A stretch of DNA of 35,310 nt from an uncultured Bacillota bacterium. GTDB taxonomy: Bacteria > Bacillota > Dehalobacteriia > UBA4068 > UBA4997. A program made the translations under genes and the position numbers. Under the pieces are notes generated by a model. The model worked only from the letters and a program-made list of their open reading frames with translations, was not told the DNA's origin and ran no database searches. The stretch spans positions 1-35,310 of the forward strand of contig CAQWMM010000022.1 in the NCBI GenBank assembly GCA_948907985.1. Direction: 5' to 3'. Shown here in pieces: positions 23,326-31,879 of this stretch (within the stretch, counting starts at the first letter, position 1; the number at the start of each line of letters is the position of its first letter).

Positions 23326-24165
23326 ATGAGTTTAATTGAATTTCTAAAAGTAGTCTGTCTGGGCGTGGTGGAAGGCATAACCGAATGGCTGCCGATTTCC
23401 AGCACCGGCCATTTAATTCTCTTTGATACCCTGCTGCACCTGAACGTCAGCGAAGATTTTTGGAATATGTTCATGGTGGTGATTCAGCTTGGCGCGATTC
23501 TCTCGGTGGTCTACCTTTATTTCGACAAGCTGAACCTGTTCTCCGCCCGCAAAACCTATTCGGAAAAACGCGCCTCGGCAGTGCTCTGGGCCAAAGTAAT
23601 TGTGGCCTGCGTGCCGGCCGGCGTGCTGGGCATTATGTTTGACGACTGGATGGACGAACATCTGCGCGGCTACAGCGTGGTGGCCTGGGCGCTGATTATT
23701 TATGGTATTTTCTTCATTCTGCTGGAAAAATTTAACGCGCACAGCAACCGCGAGTTTCGTATCCAGGAGCTTTCCGAGATTTCTTATATGCTGGCTTTTG
23801 GCATTGGCTGTTTTCAGGTGCTCTCGCTGGTGCCGGGCACCTCGCGCAGCGGCGCAACCATTCTGGGCGCAATGCTGCTGGGCGTAAACCGCCGCGACGC
23901 CGCCGAGTTCTCGTTCTTCCTGGCGATTCCGGTGATGTTTGGCGCAAGTTTTCTCAAGCTGGTTAAATTCGGCCTGGGTTTTACCACCAACGAAATTCTG
24001 ATTCTGCTCACCGGTATGCTGGTATCCTTTGTCGTGGCGGTGCTGGCAATCAAATTCCTGATGGCCTACATCAAGGAGCATGATTTCCAGGTTTTCGGCT
24101 GGTACCGTATTGTGCTGGGTATTATTGTGCTGATTGCCGGCTTTATGGGGCTGATCAGCGCCTAA
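23326..24165 (+). CDS. uppP: Undecaprenyl-diphosphate phosphatase (UppP/BacA)
   Basis: A membrane phosphatase recycling the C55 lipid carrier for cell-wall synthesis. The active-site motifs are EGITEWLPISSTGH (about 16-29) and PGTSRSGAT (about 170-178), with the usual polytopic pattern. I chose ATG 23326, which matches the family N-terminus (MSLIEFLKVVCLGVVEG). The purine-rich AAAGGGG is about 15 nt upstream, which is far, and an in-frame TTG at 23293 would add a non-homologous stretch. Confidence 0.95.
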   Translation: MSLIEFLKVVCLGVVEGITEWLPISSTGHLILFDTLLHLNVSEDFWNMFMVVIQLGAILSVVYLYFDKLNLFSARKTYSEKRASAVLWAKVIVACVPAGVLGIMFDDWMDEHLRGYSVVAWALIIYGIFFILLEKFNAHSNREFRIQELSEISYMLAFGIGCFQVLSLVPGTSRSGATILGAMLLGVNRRDAAEFSFFLAIPVMFGASFLKLVKFGLGFTTNEILILLTGMLVSFVVAVLAIKFLMAYIKEHDFQVFGWYRIVLGIIVLIAGFMGLISA

Positions 24166-24192
24166 TCATACATAAAAGAGGCTTTTATTATT

Positions 24193-25476
24193 ATGGGAAA
24201 TCATCTTAATACAGAAAATATTGTTAATGAAGAAGTTCTGAAACTGGGGCGGCAGGCCAAAGCCGCCTCTCTTGCTTTGGCCGCTGCGCCCTCCGAACAG
24301 AAAAATCGCGCGCTGCACAAAATGGCCGCCGCCCTGCTGGACAACGAAACGCCAATTCTGGCGGCCAACCAGCTGGATTTGCAAAGCGCCCAGCGCCTGG
24401 GCATGTCGGCGGCCTTTCTGGATCGTCTGAAGCTGGACGAAAAACGCCTGCGCGAAATGGCCGGCGGGCTGCTGGCCCTCTGCGAACTGCCCGATCCAAT
24501 CGGGCAGGAAATGGCGCGCTGGCAGGCGGCCTCCGGCATTGAGATCATACAGAAACGCGTTCCTTTAGGGGTTATCGGTATCATTTATGAGGCCCGCCCC
24601 AACGTTACCTCCGACGCGGCCGGTATCTGCCTGAAAACCGGCAATGCCGTACTGCTGCGCGGCGGCAGCGACGCATTGCAGTCTAACCAGGCGATTTGCC
24701 AGGCGCTGCGCCAGGGCGCGCAGGCCGCCGGACTGCCGGAAGACGCCGTGCAGCTTTTAACGGATACCTCACGCGCGGCGGCGCAGGCCATGATGCAGCT
24801 TAATCAATACATCGACGTGCTGATTCCCCGCGGCGGAGCCGGACTGATTCAAAGCGTGCTGCGCCAGGCCACCGTGCCGGTGATTGAAACTGGCGCAGGC
24901 AACTGCCACATCTATGTGGAGGCCAGCGCCCAACCGCAAATGGCGGTTGATATTATTCTGAACGCCAAGGTGCAGCGGCCGGCTGTTTGCAACGCCGCGG
25001 AAACCCTGCTGATCGACGAGGCCTGCGCGCCCGCGCTGCTGCCGCAGATTGCCCAGGCTTTGCGGACGCAGGGGGTAGAAATCCGCGGCTGCCAGAAGAC
25101 GCTGCAAATTTTGCAGGACGCCTCCCCCGCCGGCGACGAAGATTGGCGCAAGGAATACGGCGCGCTGATCATTGCCTGCCGGGTGGTGCAGAATTATCAG
25201 GAGGCGGTGGAGCACATCAACCGCTACAACACCCGCCACTCCGAGGCAATCATCACCGAGAATCCGGCGGCGGCGGCCTATTTTCAACAGAATGTGGACG
25301 CGGCGGCGGTCTATGTCAATGCCTCCACCCGTTTCACCGACGGTTTTCAATTCGGTTTTGGCGCAGAAATCGGTATCAGCACCCAAAAACTGCACGCCCG
25401 CGGCCCGATGGGGCTTATCGCCATGACTTCCTATAAATATTTAATTAATGGCACGGGACAAATTCGCGAAGCTTAA
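24193..25476 (+). CDS. proA: Gamma-glutamyl phosphate reductase (ProA)
   Basis: Second step of proline synthesis: NADPH-dependent reduction of glutamyl-5-phosphate to the semialdehyde. 427 residues, full length. The catalytic Cys266 is in PAVCNAAETLL, and the substrate/NADPH segment is IYEARPNVTSDAAG (about 131-144). ATG 24193, with AAAGAGG upstream. It lies 27 bp after uppP. The partner proB is 2.5 kb downstream rather than adjacent. Confidence 0.96.
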   Translation: MGNHLNTENIVNEEVLKLGRQAKAASLALAAAPSEQKNRALHKMAAALLDNETPILAANQLDLQSAQRLGMSAAFLDRLKLDEKRLREMAGGLLALCELPDPIGQEMARWQAASGIEIIQKRVPLGVIGIIYEARPNVTSDAAGICLKTGNAVLLRGGSDALQSNQAICQALRQGAQAAGLPEDAVQLLTDTSRAAAQAMMQLNQYIDVLIPRGGAGLIQSVLRQATVPVIETGAGNCHIYVEASAQPQMAVDIILNAKVQRPAVCNAAETLLIDEACAPALLPQIAQALRTQGVEIRGCQKTLQILQDASPAGDEDWRKEYGALIIACRVVQNYQEAVEHINRYNTRHSEAIITENPAAAAYFQQNVDAAAVYVNASTRFTDGFQFGFGAEIGISTQKLHARGPMGLIAMTSYKYLINGTGQIREA

Positions 25477-25525
25477 ACTAAATAAATAAGTGTATATTTT
25501 GTGTAATAGCCAAAGGAGTTATTGA

Positions 25526-26092
25526 ATGGGAGATATTATTTTAGGGCTGATTTTGCTCATCGCGCTGCTGGACGGCTGGCGGCGCGGCGTTGTGAAAATT
25601 TTAGGCTCTTATGGCGGCGTTATTGTCGGCGTTTTTATGGCGCGGCGGCTAACGCCGCAGATTGTGGGCATGATTACCCCCCAGTTGGAGGAACACATGG
25701 GCGACGCGCTGATTCAGGCCGGCAACAGCCCCCTGCTGGCAGAGTGGTTTTTTACCAACACCGCGCTGGGCCGGCTACTGGAAATTGCTATTTTTGTGGC
25801 GATAACCTCTGCCGTAACCTGGCTGGTACGTTTCGGCACCGGCTCTTTCGGGCGCATGGTGAACCACACCCCTATGCTCGGCCACATCAGCCGCAGCCTG
25901 GGCGCTTGCCTGCAAATGCTGATTTATGTAATGTTTCTTTATTGTATTTACGTCTGGATTATGCCCTGGCTGATCAGCCTGGTACCGGAGCTTTCAGTCG
26001 TTAATACAATCTTTACATCTTCAAAACTGGTTTTACAATTAATCTTAGAACTCGGCAGTTTGATTTGGTTCTCGGCGCTCTCGATAATCTAA
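25526..26092 (+). CDS. CvpA-family membrane protein
   Basis: 188 residues with about four hydrophobic segments and the N-terminal pattern MGDIILGLILLIALLDGWRRG typical of CvpA/colicin V production proteins. ATG 25526 follows AAAGGAG by 8 nt. The family's function is poorly known, with links to envelope homeostasis. It sits between proA and the HEAT-repeat gene in the same direction. Confidence 0.75.
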   Translation: MGDIILGLILLIALLDGWRRGVVKILGSYGGVIVGVFMARRLTPQIVGMITPQLEEHMGDALIQAGNSPLLAEWFFTNTALGRLLEIAIFVAITSAVTWLVRFGTGSFGRMVNHTPMLGHISRSLGACLQMLIYVMFLYCIYVWIMPWLISLVPELSVVNTIFTSSKLVLQLILELGSLIWFSALSII

Positions 26093-26136
26093 AACGCCGG
26101 CCAATCCAGCCGAAAATAAATTAGCGAGGTGGTTGA

Positions 26137-27033
26137 ATGTTGTTTGGCAGCGCTAAATTTACGCCCTCCGTTTTGCGTAAGTGGCAGGCTAAACAGCCCA
26201 AGGCGGCCAGGCTTTTGCAGCTTTGGCCGGTGATGAATGAACAGGAACAGGCGGACGTTGGCCGTCTGGCCGATTTGGCCGGCTGGCCGCAGGCTTATCT
26301 GGCGCTGCTGCCGGATAAGGAAGCCGCCCAGGCAACGGCTGCCCTTTGGCCAAAACTCCCGGCAGACGCGCAGGAAAACCTGCTCAAAAGGCTGATTGGT
26401 CTGCTGCCGGACAAAAGCGACGCCCTGCGTCAGGCGGCAGCCGACCTGCTGTTGTCGATTAGCGACGAGCGTTTGATCTCGCCGCTGATTGTGGCCGCCC
26501 TGAAAGACGAAACCTACGACGTGGCGCTGGTAAGCAAAGTTTTAGCCGCTTTTGGCGAAAAGCCGGGGCGAATTTTGTCAATGGTCTATCCCAGCGTCAA
26601 TAATGCCGAAAAAAAGCGGATTTTGCAGGTTATCGGCCAGCTGCGTCCGGCCACCGCTACCGAAATTTTGCAGTATGCCATTTTGGAGCCGGCGGCCGAA
26701 CTGCGCCTTTTGGCCGCCAAAACCTGCGCCCTAACCCCGCCGCCCAACCTGCTGGATTTTTTGGCCCCGCTGGTGCAGGATGAGGAAAACAACGTGCGCG
26801 CCGCCGCCTGCGAAACGCTGGGCCGCTGCGGCGGCACGGCGGCGGTGCCGGTTTTGCAGGCCGCTTTCGATCGGGACGAGGCCTGGACGGTTAAATCAAT
26901 GTGCGCCTCTTTTTTGAGCAAATGGGAAGAACAGTTGGCTGAACAGATTATGTTGGACGAGGGCGAGCTGCACAGCAAACTGGTAGAAAAAATTGAGTCT
27001 GCCGACGTGCCGCAGGAAAGGACAGGCTCCTGA
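26137..27033 (+). CDS. HEAT-repeat protein
   Basis: A 298-residue soluble, all-helical protein with several HEAT/armadillo-like repeats (e.g. LLPDKSDALRQAAADLLLSI, VQDEENNVRAAACETLGRCG). No catalytic motif is visible. Such proteins act as binding scaffolds; the partner is unknown. ATG 26137 follows GAGGTGG. Its stop overlaps the start of the next gene (TGATG), so the two are translationally coupled. Confidence 0.75.
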   Translation: MLFGSAKFTPSVLRKWQAKQPKAARLLQLWPVMNEQEQADVGRLADLAGWPQAYLALLPDKEAAQATAALWPKLPADAQENLLKRLIGLLPDKSDALRQAAADLLLSISDERLISPLIVAALKDETYDVALVSKVLAAFGEKPGRILSMVYPSVNNAEKKRILQVIGQLRPATATEILQYAILEPAAELRLLAAKTCALTPPPNLLDFLAPLVQDEENNVRAAACETLGRCGGTAAVPVLQAAFDRDEAWTVKSMCASFLSKWEEQLAEQIMLDEGELHSKLVEKIESADVPQERTGS

Positions 27034-27227
27034 TGGCGCGCCCGCCGGAGCGCGCCGCCGGGGATTTGGTGCGCCTGAAAAAAAATCACGCCTGCGGCGC
27101 TAACGATTGGCTGGTGCTGCGCATGGGAATGGACGTCTGTTTGCAATGCCGGGGCTGCGGCCGGGAACTGCGTCTGAAAAGGCACGAATTTGAAAAAATG
27201 GTAAAAAATTCTTCCACCCCAAAATAA
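27033..27227 (+). CDS. DUF951 small zinc-ribbon-like protein
   Basis: 64 residues matching DUF951: GDLVRLKKNHACGANDWLVLRMGMD, then CLQCRGCGRELRLKRHEFEKMVK. Cys residues at the CxxC centre and in HACG may bind zinc. Widely conserved in Bacillota, function unknown. Confidence 0.88.
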   Translation: MARPPERAAGDLVRLKKNHACGANDWLVLRMGMDVCLQCRGCGRELRLKRHEFEKMVKNSSTPK

Positions 27228-27265
27228 AAGGTTATATTTTACCAGCAGGTATTTGCCTTGGCGAC

Positions 27266-27294
27266 TTGACTGTTTTGGTCAAATTCGTTATAAT
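27266..27294 (+). promoter_or_regulatory. Promoter of the sigma factor gene
   Basis: TTGACT (27266-27271), 17-bp spacer, TATAAT (27289-27294), 25 bp upstream of the start codon. Confidence 0.8.
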
Positions 27295-27318
27295 ATAGGT
27301 ATATAGAGGTGAATGCTG

Positions 27319-27969
27319 ATGAAACTTGGTATTGCAGGCACACCCCTGCCGGATTATGATAGTATGACCGATGAAACCATTGTGGAAATTGCCCGCACCG
27401 GCGACATTGACGCGCAGGAATACCTAATTAATAAATATAAGAATTATGTACGCGCTAAGGCGCGAACCTATTTTTTGTTGGGCGGCGACAAAGAAGACCT
27501 GATCCAGGAAGGCATGATTGGCATGTATAAAGCCATTCGGGATTTTCGGAGCGATAAGCTTTCTTCTTTCCGCGCTTTTGCCGAACTCTGCATTACGCGG
27601 CAGATTATCACAGCGATTAAAACCGCCACCCGCCAGAAACATATTCCGCTGAACTCCTATGTCAGCCTGAACAAACCGATTTACGACGAAGACTCCGACC
27701 GCACCCTGTTAGATGTGATCACTGGCAACAAGGTTACCGATCCGGAAGAATTGATTATCAGCCGCGAGGAGTTCTCGGAAATTGAAGAAAAAATGGGCGA
27801 GCTTTTAAGCTCGCTGGAATGGAAAGTTCTGATGTATTATCTGGAGGGCAAATCCTATCAGGAGATTGCCGAGGATTTGGGCCGCCACGTTAAATCCATT
27901 GACAACGCCCTGCAACGGGTTAAACGCAAGCTGGAAAAATATCTGGCCGACCGCGAGGATTATAAATAA
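27319..27969 (+). CDS. sigH: RNA polymerase sigma factor SigH (Spo0H type)
   Basis: A 216-residue sigma-70-family factor. Region 2 includes NKYKNYVRAKARTYFLLGGDKEDLIQEGMIGMYKAIRDF, ending SFRAFAELCITRQIITAIK. Region 4 has the helix-turn-helix YLEGKSYQEIAEDLGRHVKSIDNALQRVKRKL. SigH drives early sporulation or competence-type genes in Bacillota; sporulation in this organism is not shown by the window. I chose ATG 27319 because AGAGGTG is 9 nt upstream; ATG 27313 would be only 3 nt away. Confidence 0.9.
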   Translation: MKLGIAGTPLPDYDSMTDETIVEIARTGDIDAQEYLINKYKNYVRAKARTYFLLGGDKEDLIQEGMIGMYKAIRDFRSDKLSSFRAFAELCITRQIITAIKTATRQKHIPLNSYVSLNKPIYDEDSDRTLLDVITGNKVTDPEELIISREEFSEIEEKMGELLSSLEWKVLMYYLEGKSYQEIAEDLGRHVKSIDNALQRVKRKLEKYLADREDYK

Positions 27970-28001
27970 ACATACTAAAAAATTGGAGCATCAAACCAGA
28001 A

Positions 28002-28799
28002 ATGAAGTTAATTCCAAATCGAATTGTGGTTAAGGTGGGCACCTCCACCCTCACCAACGAACTGGGCAAAAGTAATCTGCGCGCCTTTGACCGCCTGGCC
28101 TGCGTGTTGGCCGACGTGCAGAATATGGGCTATGAGGTTATCCTGGTATCCTCCGGGGCAATCGCCGTAGGCGCTAACAAACTGAACATGGCCGCTCGCC
28201 CAACCGAAATGCGTTTTAAGCAGGCCGCCGCCGCCGTTGGCCAATGCAGCAACATGTATCTTTATGATAAATTCTTCAGCGGCTATGATAAAACTATTGG
28301 CCAGATTTTGTTGAACGCCGAAGACATCGAGCTGGAAGAAAAGCGCGAGAACTTAACCAACACCTTTAACGCCCTGCTGGAGATGGGCGTTATCCCGATT
28401 GTTAATGAAAACGACTCCGTCAGCTATACGGAAATTGAATCAGAAGAGCGGCTTTTTGGCGATAACGACAAGCTATCCGCCGTGGTGGCGGTGCTTTGCC
28501 GCGCCAGCCTGCTGGTGATTTTTTCCGATATTGACGGCCTTTTTGACAACGATCCCCGCCTGCACCCAGACGCCAAGCTGATCCAGCGCATTGACCGACT
28601 GGACGAAAGCGTTTACCGGCTGGCCGGCGGCGCAGGTTCCCGCCGCGGCACCGGCGGTATGCGTACCAAATTGCAGGCGGCCGAGCTGGCCACCATTCAG
28701 GGGATCGACGTGGTGATTACCAACGGCCAGCGCCCGGCTGACCTCTACGCCCTGCTGGAGGGCGGCAGTATCGGTACCAAATTTTGCGGCCAGCGCTAA
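28002..28799 (+). CDS. proB: Glutamate 5-kinase (ProB), without PUA domain
   Basis: First step of proline synthesis: ATP-dependent phosphorylation of glutamate. 265 residues cover the amino-acid-kinase domain: VVKVGTSTLT, LVSSGAIAVG, NENDSVSY, LFSDIDGLFDNDPR and GTGGMRTKLQAAELA. The C-terminal PUA domain of longer ProB proteins is missing, as in many Bacillota. It follows sigH by 32 bp. Confidence 0.93.
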   Translation: MKLIPNRIVVKVGTSTLTNELGKSNLRAFDRLACVLADVQNMGYEVILVSSGAIAVGANKLNMAARPTEMRFKQAAAAVGQCSNMYLYDKFFSGYDKTIGQILLNAEDIELEEKRENLTNTFNALLEMGVIPIVNENDSVSYTEIESEERLFGDNDKLSAVVAVLCRASLLVIFSDIDGLFDNDPRLHPDAKLIQRIDRLDESVYRLAGGAGSRRGTGGMRTKLQAAELATIQGIDVVITNGQRPADLYALLEGGSIGTKFCGQR

Positions 28800-28826
28800 A
28801 CAACGAAAAATCAGCATAAATTTTAA

Positions 28827-28853
28827 GGGCAGTCTGCATAAATCAGACTGCCC
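28827..28853. terminator. Bidirectional terminator after proB
   Basis: GGGCAGTCTG pairs perfectly with CAGACTGCCC around a 7-nt loop, between the convergent proB and the minus-strand cassette. Confidence 0.75.
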
Positions 28854-28860
28854 ATTATGT

Positions 28861-29547
28861 TTACTCCTTAACCAGATACTTCTGCACCTGACTGTTCGGC
28901 ATATAACTGTTCATCAGCAACATTTTTGTATCAAACTTAGTTCGCATATAAAAACCATTGCCGTTGCCAGGGGTTCTGCCGCCATGATTAACCGCCAGCG
29001 AATTGTGATGCTTGCAAAGGGGAATCACCCGCACGGTGCTTCCCGGCGTAACCCTGCCGGGAGTGGTTCCGGCCAGCACATGGCCGCCAATCATATTCAG
29101 CCTGTCGCCCGGCTTTAAGCGATCCTGATTGCAGACATAATGCCTCGCGGGAACGGTTACCAGCTGACCAGTGAACTGATCGTAAAAATGATCCTTTTCC
29201 GCGTTGCACTCCCAACTTATGCCTGCCGCTTCGGCCAGCTTTTTCCAGGAAGAGCCTTTGCCCTTGTTATCTTTGGGATCATCGCCGGTGCTACCAATAA
29301 TATTGGCAAAATCTGCGCCTGCATCCCAATCCTCGGTTCCGGCATAAACGGAAGAAACCGGCAGAATAATCGCTTCCTCATCTTCGGCGACGCCATCGTC
29401 GTCCGGGAAATATTCGCCGGCAAAAACATAATCCTCTCCATCAGGCTGTTTTTTATAAACCAGCTGCAATTCCTGATCAAGCTGCGCCCAGTCAATATTC
29501 AAAGCCTGCGCCGCCTGGCTGAGCGGCAAACTTAGAAAATGTTTCAT
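28861..29547 (-). CDS. Hypothetical protein with possible HNH-like motif
   Basis: 228 residues, no signal peptide. The first 100 residues are acidic. The C-terminal part has Cys residues (SWECNAEKDHFYDQ, HYVCNQD) and the pattern NMIGGHVL...VRVIPLCKHHN...GGRTPGNG. The GGHV and PLCKHHN pair resembles the His and zinc-ligand spacing of some HNH-fold proteins, but this is a by-eye similarity. Last gene of a minus-strand cassette, 10 bp after the 462-residue protein. I do not recognise the family. Confidence 0.5.
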   Translation of the reverse strand: MKHFLSLPLSQAAQALNIDWAQLDQELQLVYKKQPDGEDYVFAGEYFPDDDGVAEDEEAIILPVSSVYAGTEDWDAGADFANIIGSTGDDPKDNKGKGSSWKKLAEAAGISWECNAEKDHFYDQFTGQLVTVPARHYVCNQDRLKPGDRLNMIGGHVLAGTTPGRVTPGSTVRVIPLCKHHNSLAVNHGGRTPGNGNGFYMRTKFDTKMLLMNSYMPNSQVQKYLVKE

Positions 29548-29557
29548 CGCGCACCCC

Positions 29558-30946
29558 CTAGTTCACACCCGGATAATAGGGAACTCCGCCCATAACAAAA
29601 GCTGCGGCAGTGTCCGGGTCCGGCGTGCCGGTGGTGTCCGGCTGGCGGAAAGTCAATGTTACGCTGGACTCGTCGTCGTTAAAGCTGATGTTCTCCGTCC
29701 GATAATCGTGGTTATGACCAATCTTGATAAAGCCGAACAAGGTCAGGGTAACATCATTATTCATAACGAAAACGGAGTGAGCATATTCCATGTCAATATT
29801 GCTTAAAGTTACGCTGATTGTGGGCATTTTACTGATAAGCAGACTTTTCAGACAAGCCAGCTGCTTACCAAAAAGTTTATCGGCGTCAAACTCGCTGCCG
29901 GTCAGCTTATAGCCATCGATATCCGCCCCGGATTTTTCTTTAAGTTCGTGTAAAACGGTGGTTTCGGCATACCAGCCCTGGCTGCCGCTGATATTAGCCG
30001 CCGCCGGCACAACCGGCACCTTGGTCAAGCCGCTGTAGGTTATGCTGGCCTCTAACGTGGTATCGGCGGTTTTCAGCGTTTCCATATCAAAGGTGCTTTT
30101 ATGCTCAACCTCCAAATCCAGCAACAGGTTAAAAGGCAGACAGAAGTTACCGCGGTTGTTCACATGCAGATTCATTTCAGTGCTGCTGTAGGCTTCGCCG
30201 CTGACAACAACTGTCAGCTTATTATCTTCGGTATTAAGCGAATCCAACAAATCTTTAGGCATGCGTATTCCTTCATAACCGACATAAAAATCTGTTTTAT
30301 TCACCGCCAAACCAGCGTTACCGGCGCCGGGATTCTCCATATTATTAATAAGCTTGCTCAAATAAGCGTTTTTGTTGCCAACTTCCATAATCATTTGCGC
30401 CGCATCGCCTTGCATATTGTTGAGATTTTGCAGAGCCGCTTTAAAATTGAACAGCGAATCCGGGATAATATCACACTGTTTGGTAACATCGCCATGAAAA
30501 GCCTCGGCGCAGTTGGTGTAAATCTCAAAAATTTTATCCTGCGGTTTATCGCTGGTTAACGGCGGCAAAGAGCCTGGATAATACTTGATCACTTCGATCA
30601 TTTGCGCCTGATATTTCAGCAGATCCGCGTTGACTTTGTTCTGCGTGGCTTTAGAGAGCGTATAGCGGCTAACCCGCAGCACGTTGTGATACAAACGGGA
30701 AAATCCCGACTCCTCCAGGCTGAACTGACCTGTTGCCGAATTATATTTCAGCAGCGAATCAAGGCAGTGCAGAGCCGGCAAACTGTAGTATGTACCGTCA
30801 AAAGTGAAGTAATTAAAATCGGCGTTGTGTTGAAAGGCACGAAAATCCGGGCCAATCTCCGCCCCAAACACCTGTTTTACCTGCTCCTCCAGGTATCGGT
30901 TAAAATTTTGCTGCAAATCATTAGCCGCATTTTTGGTTTTAGCCAT
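29558..30946 (-). CDS. Hypothetical protein (462 aa), cassette gene
   Basis: A soluble-looking protein without signal peptide or membrane segments. The N-terminal half is helical and charged. The C-terminal half is rich in beta-prone, Thr/Ser-rich stretches with Asp-rich turns (e.g. SFNDDESSVTLTF) and ends GGVPYYPGVN. I chose ATG 30946, 9 nt after GGAGG; the in-frame TTG at 30955 is too close to that site. No catalytic motif recognised. It is cotranscribed with the HNH-like gene and probably with the regulator-like gene upstream. Confidence 0.6.
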   Translation of the reverse strand: MAKTKNAANDLQQNFNRYLEEQVKQVFGAEIGPDFRAFQHNADFNYFTFDGTYYSLPALHCLDSLLKYNSATGQFSLEESGFSRLYHNVLRVSRYTLSKATQNKVNADLLKYQAQMIEVIKYYPGSLPPLTSDKPQDKIFEIYTNCAEAFHGDVTKQCDIIPDSLFNFKAALQNLNNMQGDAAQMIMEVGNKNAYLSKLINNMENPGAGNAGLAVNKTDFYVGYEGIRMPKDLLDSLNTEDNKLTVVVSGEAYSSTEMNLHVNNRGNFCLPFNLLLDLEVEHKSTFDMETLKTADTTLEASITYSGLTKVPVVPAAANISGSQGWYAETTVLHELKEKSGADIDGYKLTGSEFDADKLFGKQLACLKSLLISKMPTISVTLSNIDMEYAHSVFVMNNDVTLTLFGFIKIGHNHDYRTENISFNDDESSVTLTFRQPDTTGTPDPDTAAAFVMGGVPYYPGVN

Positions 30947-31014
30947 AATAGCCAACCTCCTTTTATTTTATCTTGCAACTATTTTAACCGATGCACCAAG
31001 GAGTTGTCCCGAAA

Positions 31015-31560
31015 TTATCTGTAACTTTTTCCTGCCCCACCCAGCAGCAGCGGCAAATTCAGTTCATATAAAACAGTGTTAACGCGGTTAAGCAGCCGCA
31101 AACCAACGGCCTCTTCACCCAACGATAAAAACCAGCGCACCACCAAATCATTAGCCAAACTGTCTGAAAGGCAATAACCATAAGCGCCCAGCTGCGCCTG
31201 CCAAACAGCTTTTTCCGCCGTCTGGTTCAACAAAATTAAAATTGCCAGCAAAACCTGTTTGCCGGGCTGACGTCCTGCCATATAATATTGCAACATTCGC
31301 TCGCTAAGCACGGTTTGATAAAGCAGATTTCGCTGTTGAGACGTACACTCCCTTAAAAGGCAAGGCAGCAGCCGGCAATCCGCCCCCGCCGCGCCTAATG
31401 AAAGCCCGGCCCTATTGGCCAGACTTTCTGCCTGTTCTGCCGTCAAATCAAAAAGCCGGGCGGCATTTTCCACCACCAACAATTTATGTTTAACTGCGGT
31501 TTGATGCGTGCTGTATGGATTGCACTGCCAACGGTATATATCCGTTTTATTGCAGCCCAA
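31015..31560 (-). CDS. Helical regulator-like protein, C-terminal part (frame-shifted)
   Basis: A 181-residue ORF from TTG 31560; the frame is open back to 31602 without a good start. The N-terminus (LLGCNKTDIYRWQCN) reads like the middle of a helix-turn-helix. The C-terminal region (YMAGRQPGKQVLLAILILLNQ...LGAYGYCLSDSLANDLVVRWFL) resembles an all-helical domain of HTH-containing proteins in Clostridia. The ORF at 31587-31703 ends in the overlapping frame at an A7 run. Joining them by a -1 shift gives one protein of about 220 residues. So this is either one gene with programmed or mutational frameshift, or two overlapping genes. Confidence 0.55.
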   Translation of the reverse strand: MGCNKTDIYRWQCNPYSTHQTAVKHKLLVVENAARLFDLTAEQAESLANRAGLSLGAAGADCRLLPCLLRECTSQQRNLLYQTVLSERMLQYYMAGRQPGKQVLLAILILLNQTAEKAVWQAQLGAYGYCLSDSLANDLVVRWFLSLGEEAVGLRLLNRVNTVLYELNLPLLLGGAGKSYR

Positions 31561-31586
31561 AAGCTTATAAACAGTGTTTAACAGCG

Positions 31587-31703
31587 TTATTTGCTGGTTT
31601 TTTTATATTCAGCGGCCAAAGCCTGCAACTTCTCGGTAAAGCCTGGCTGTAACACCAACCCGCGCTGAGCCAGCCAACTCTGAACAGTAATTTTCTCTAA
31701 CAT
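31587..31703 (-). CDS. Small ORF (38 aa), probable N-terminal part of the next gene
   Basis: ATG 31703 follows AAGGAGAG by 10 nt. The peptide (begins MLEKITVQSWLAQRGL, ends KLQALAAEYKKTSK) is predicted helical. Its last codons lie on A7 (31604-31598), after which a -1 slip continues directly into the reading frame of 31015-31602 as KNQQITLLNTVYKLLGCNKT. It is therefore likely the true start of the regulator-like protein. Confidence 0.5.
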   Translation of the reverse strand: MLEKITVQSWLAQRGLVLQPGFTEKLQALAAEYKKTSK

Positions 31704-31800
31704 CTTCTTTCATCTCTCCTTACATATATTGGTTTTATTCCTCAACAAAACAGACGCCGCCGCTTTCCATTCCCTGCCGTCTAAACAGCAGCGCACCAAA

Positions 31801-31842
31801 AAACCGAACCCGCTGCCATTTGTTTGGCTTCAGGTTCGGTTT
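31801..31842. terminator. Bidirectional terminator at the element boundary
   Basis: AAACCGAACC pairs perfectly with GGTTCGGTTT around a 22-nt loop, with A and T tracts on both sides. On the minus strand it directly follows the tRNA 3'-end fragment and looks like that tRNA gene's original terminator. Confidence 0.85.
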
Positions 31843-31851
31843 TCTATGTTC

Positions 31852-31879
31852 TGGTGGAGATAACAGGATTTGAACCTGT
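31852..31879 (-). other. tRNA 3'-end fragment, probable attachment site
   Basis: On the minus strand a complete T arm (ACAGG-TTCAAAT-CCTGT, 31879-31863), then TATCTCC (3' acceptor strand), A and CCA (31852). No matching 5' acceptor strand GGAGATA is found within tRNA distance. The sequence just upstream (AGTCTTTGAAAACTTACT) faintly resembles a tRNA-Ser anticodon arm but cannot fold properly. This is what an integrase leaves when it uses a tRNA 3' end: a fragment beside the old terminator. Confidence 0.6.
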
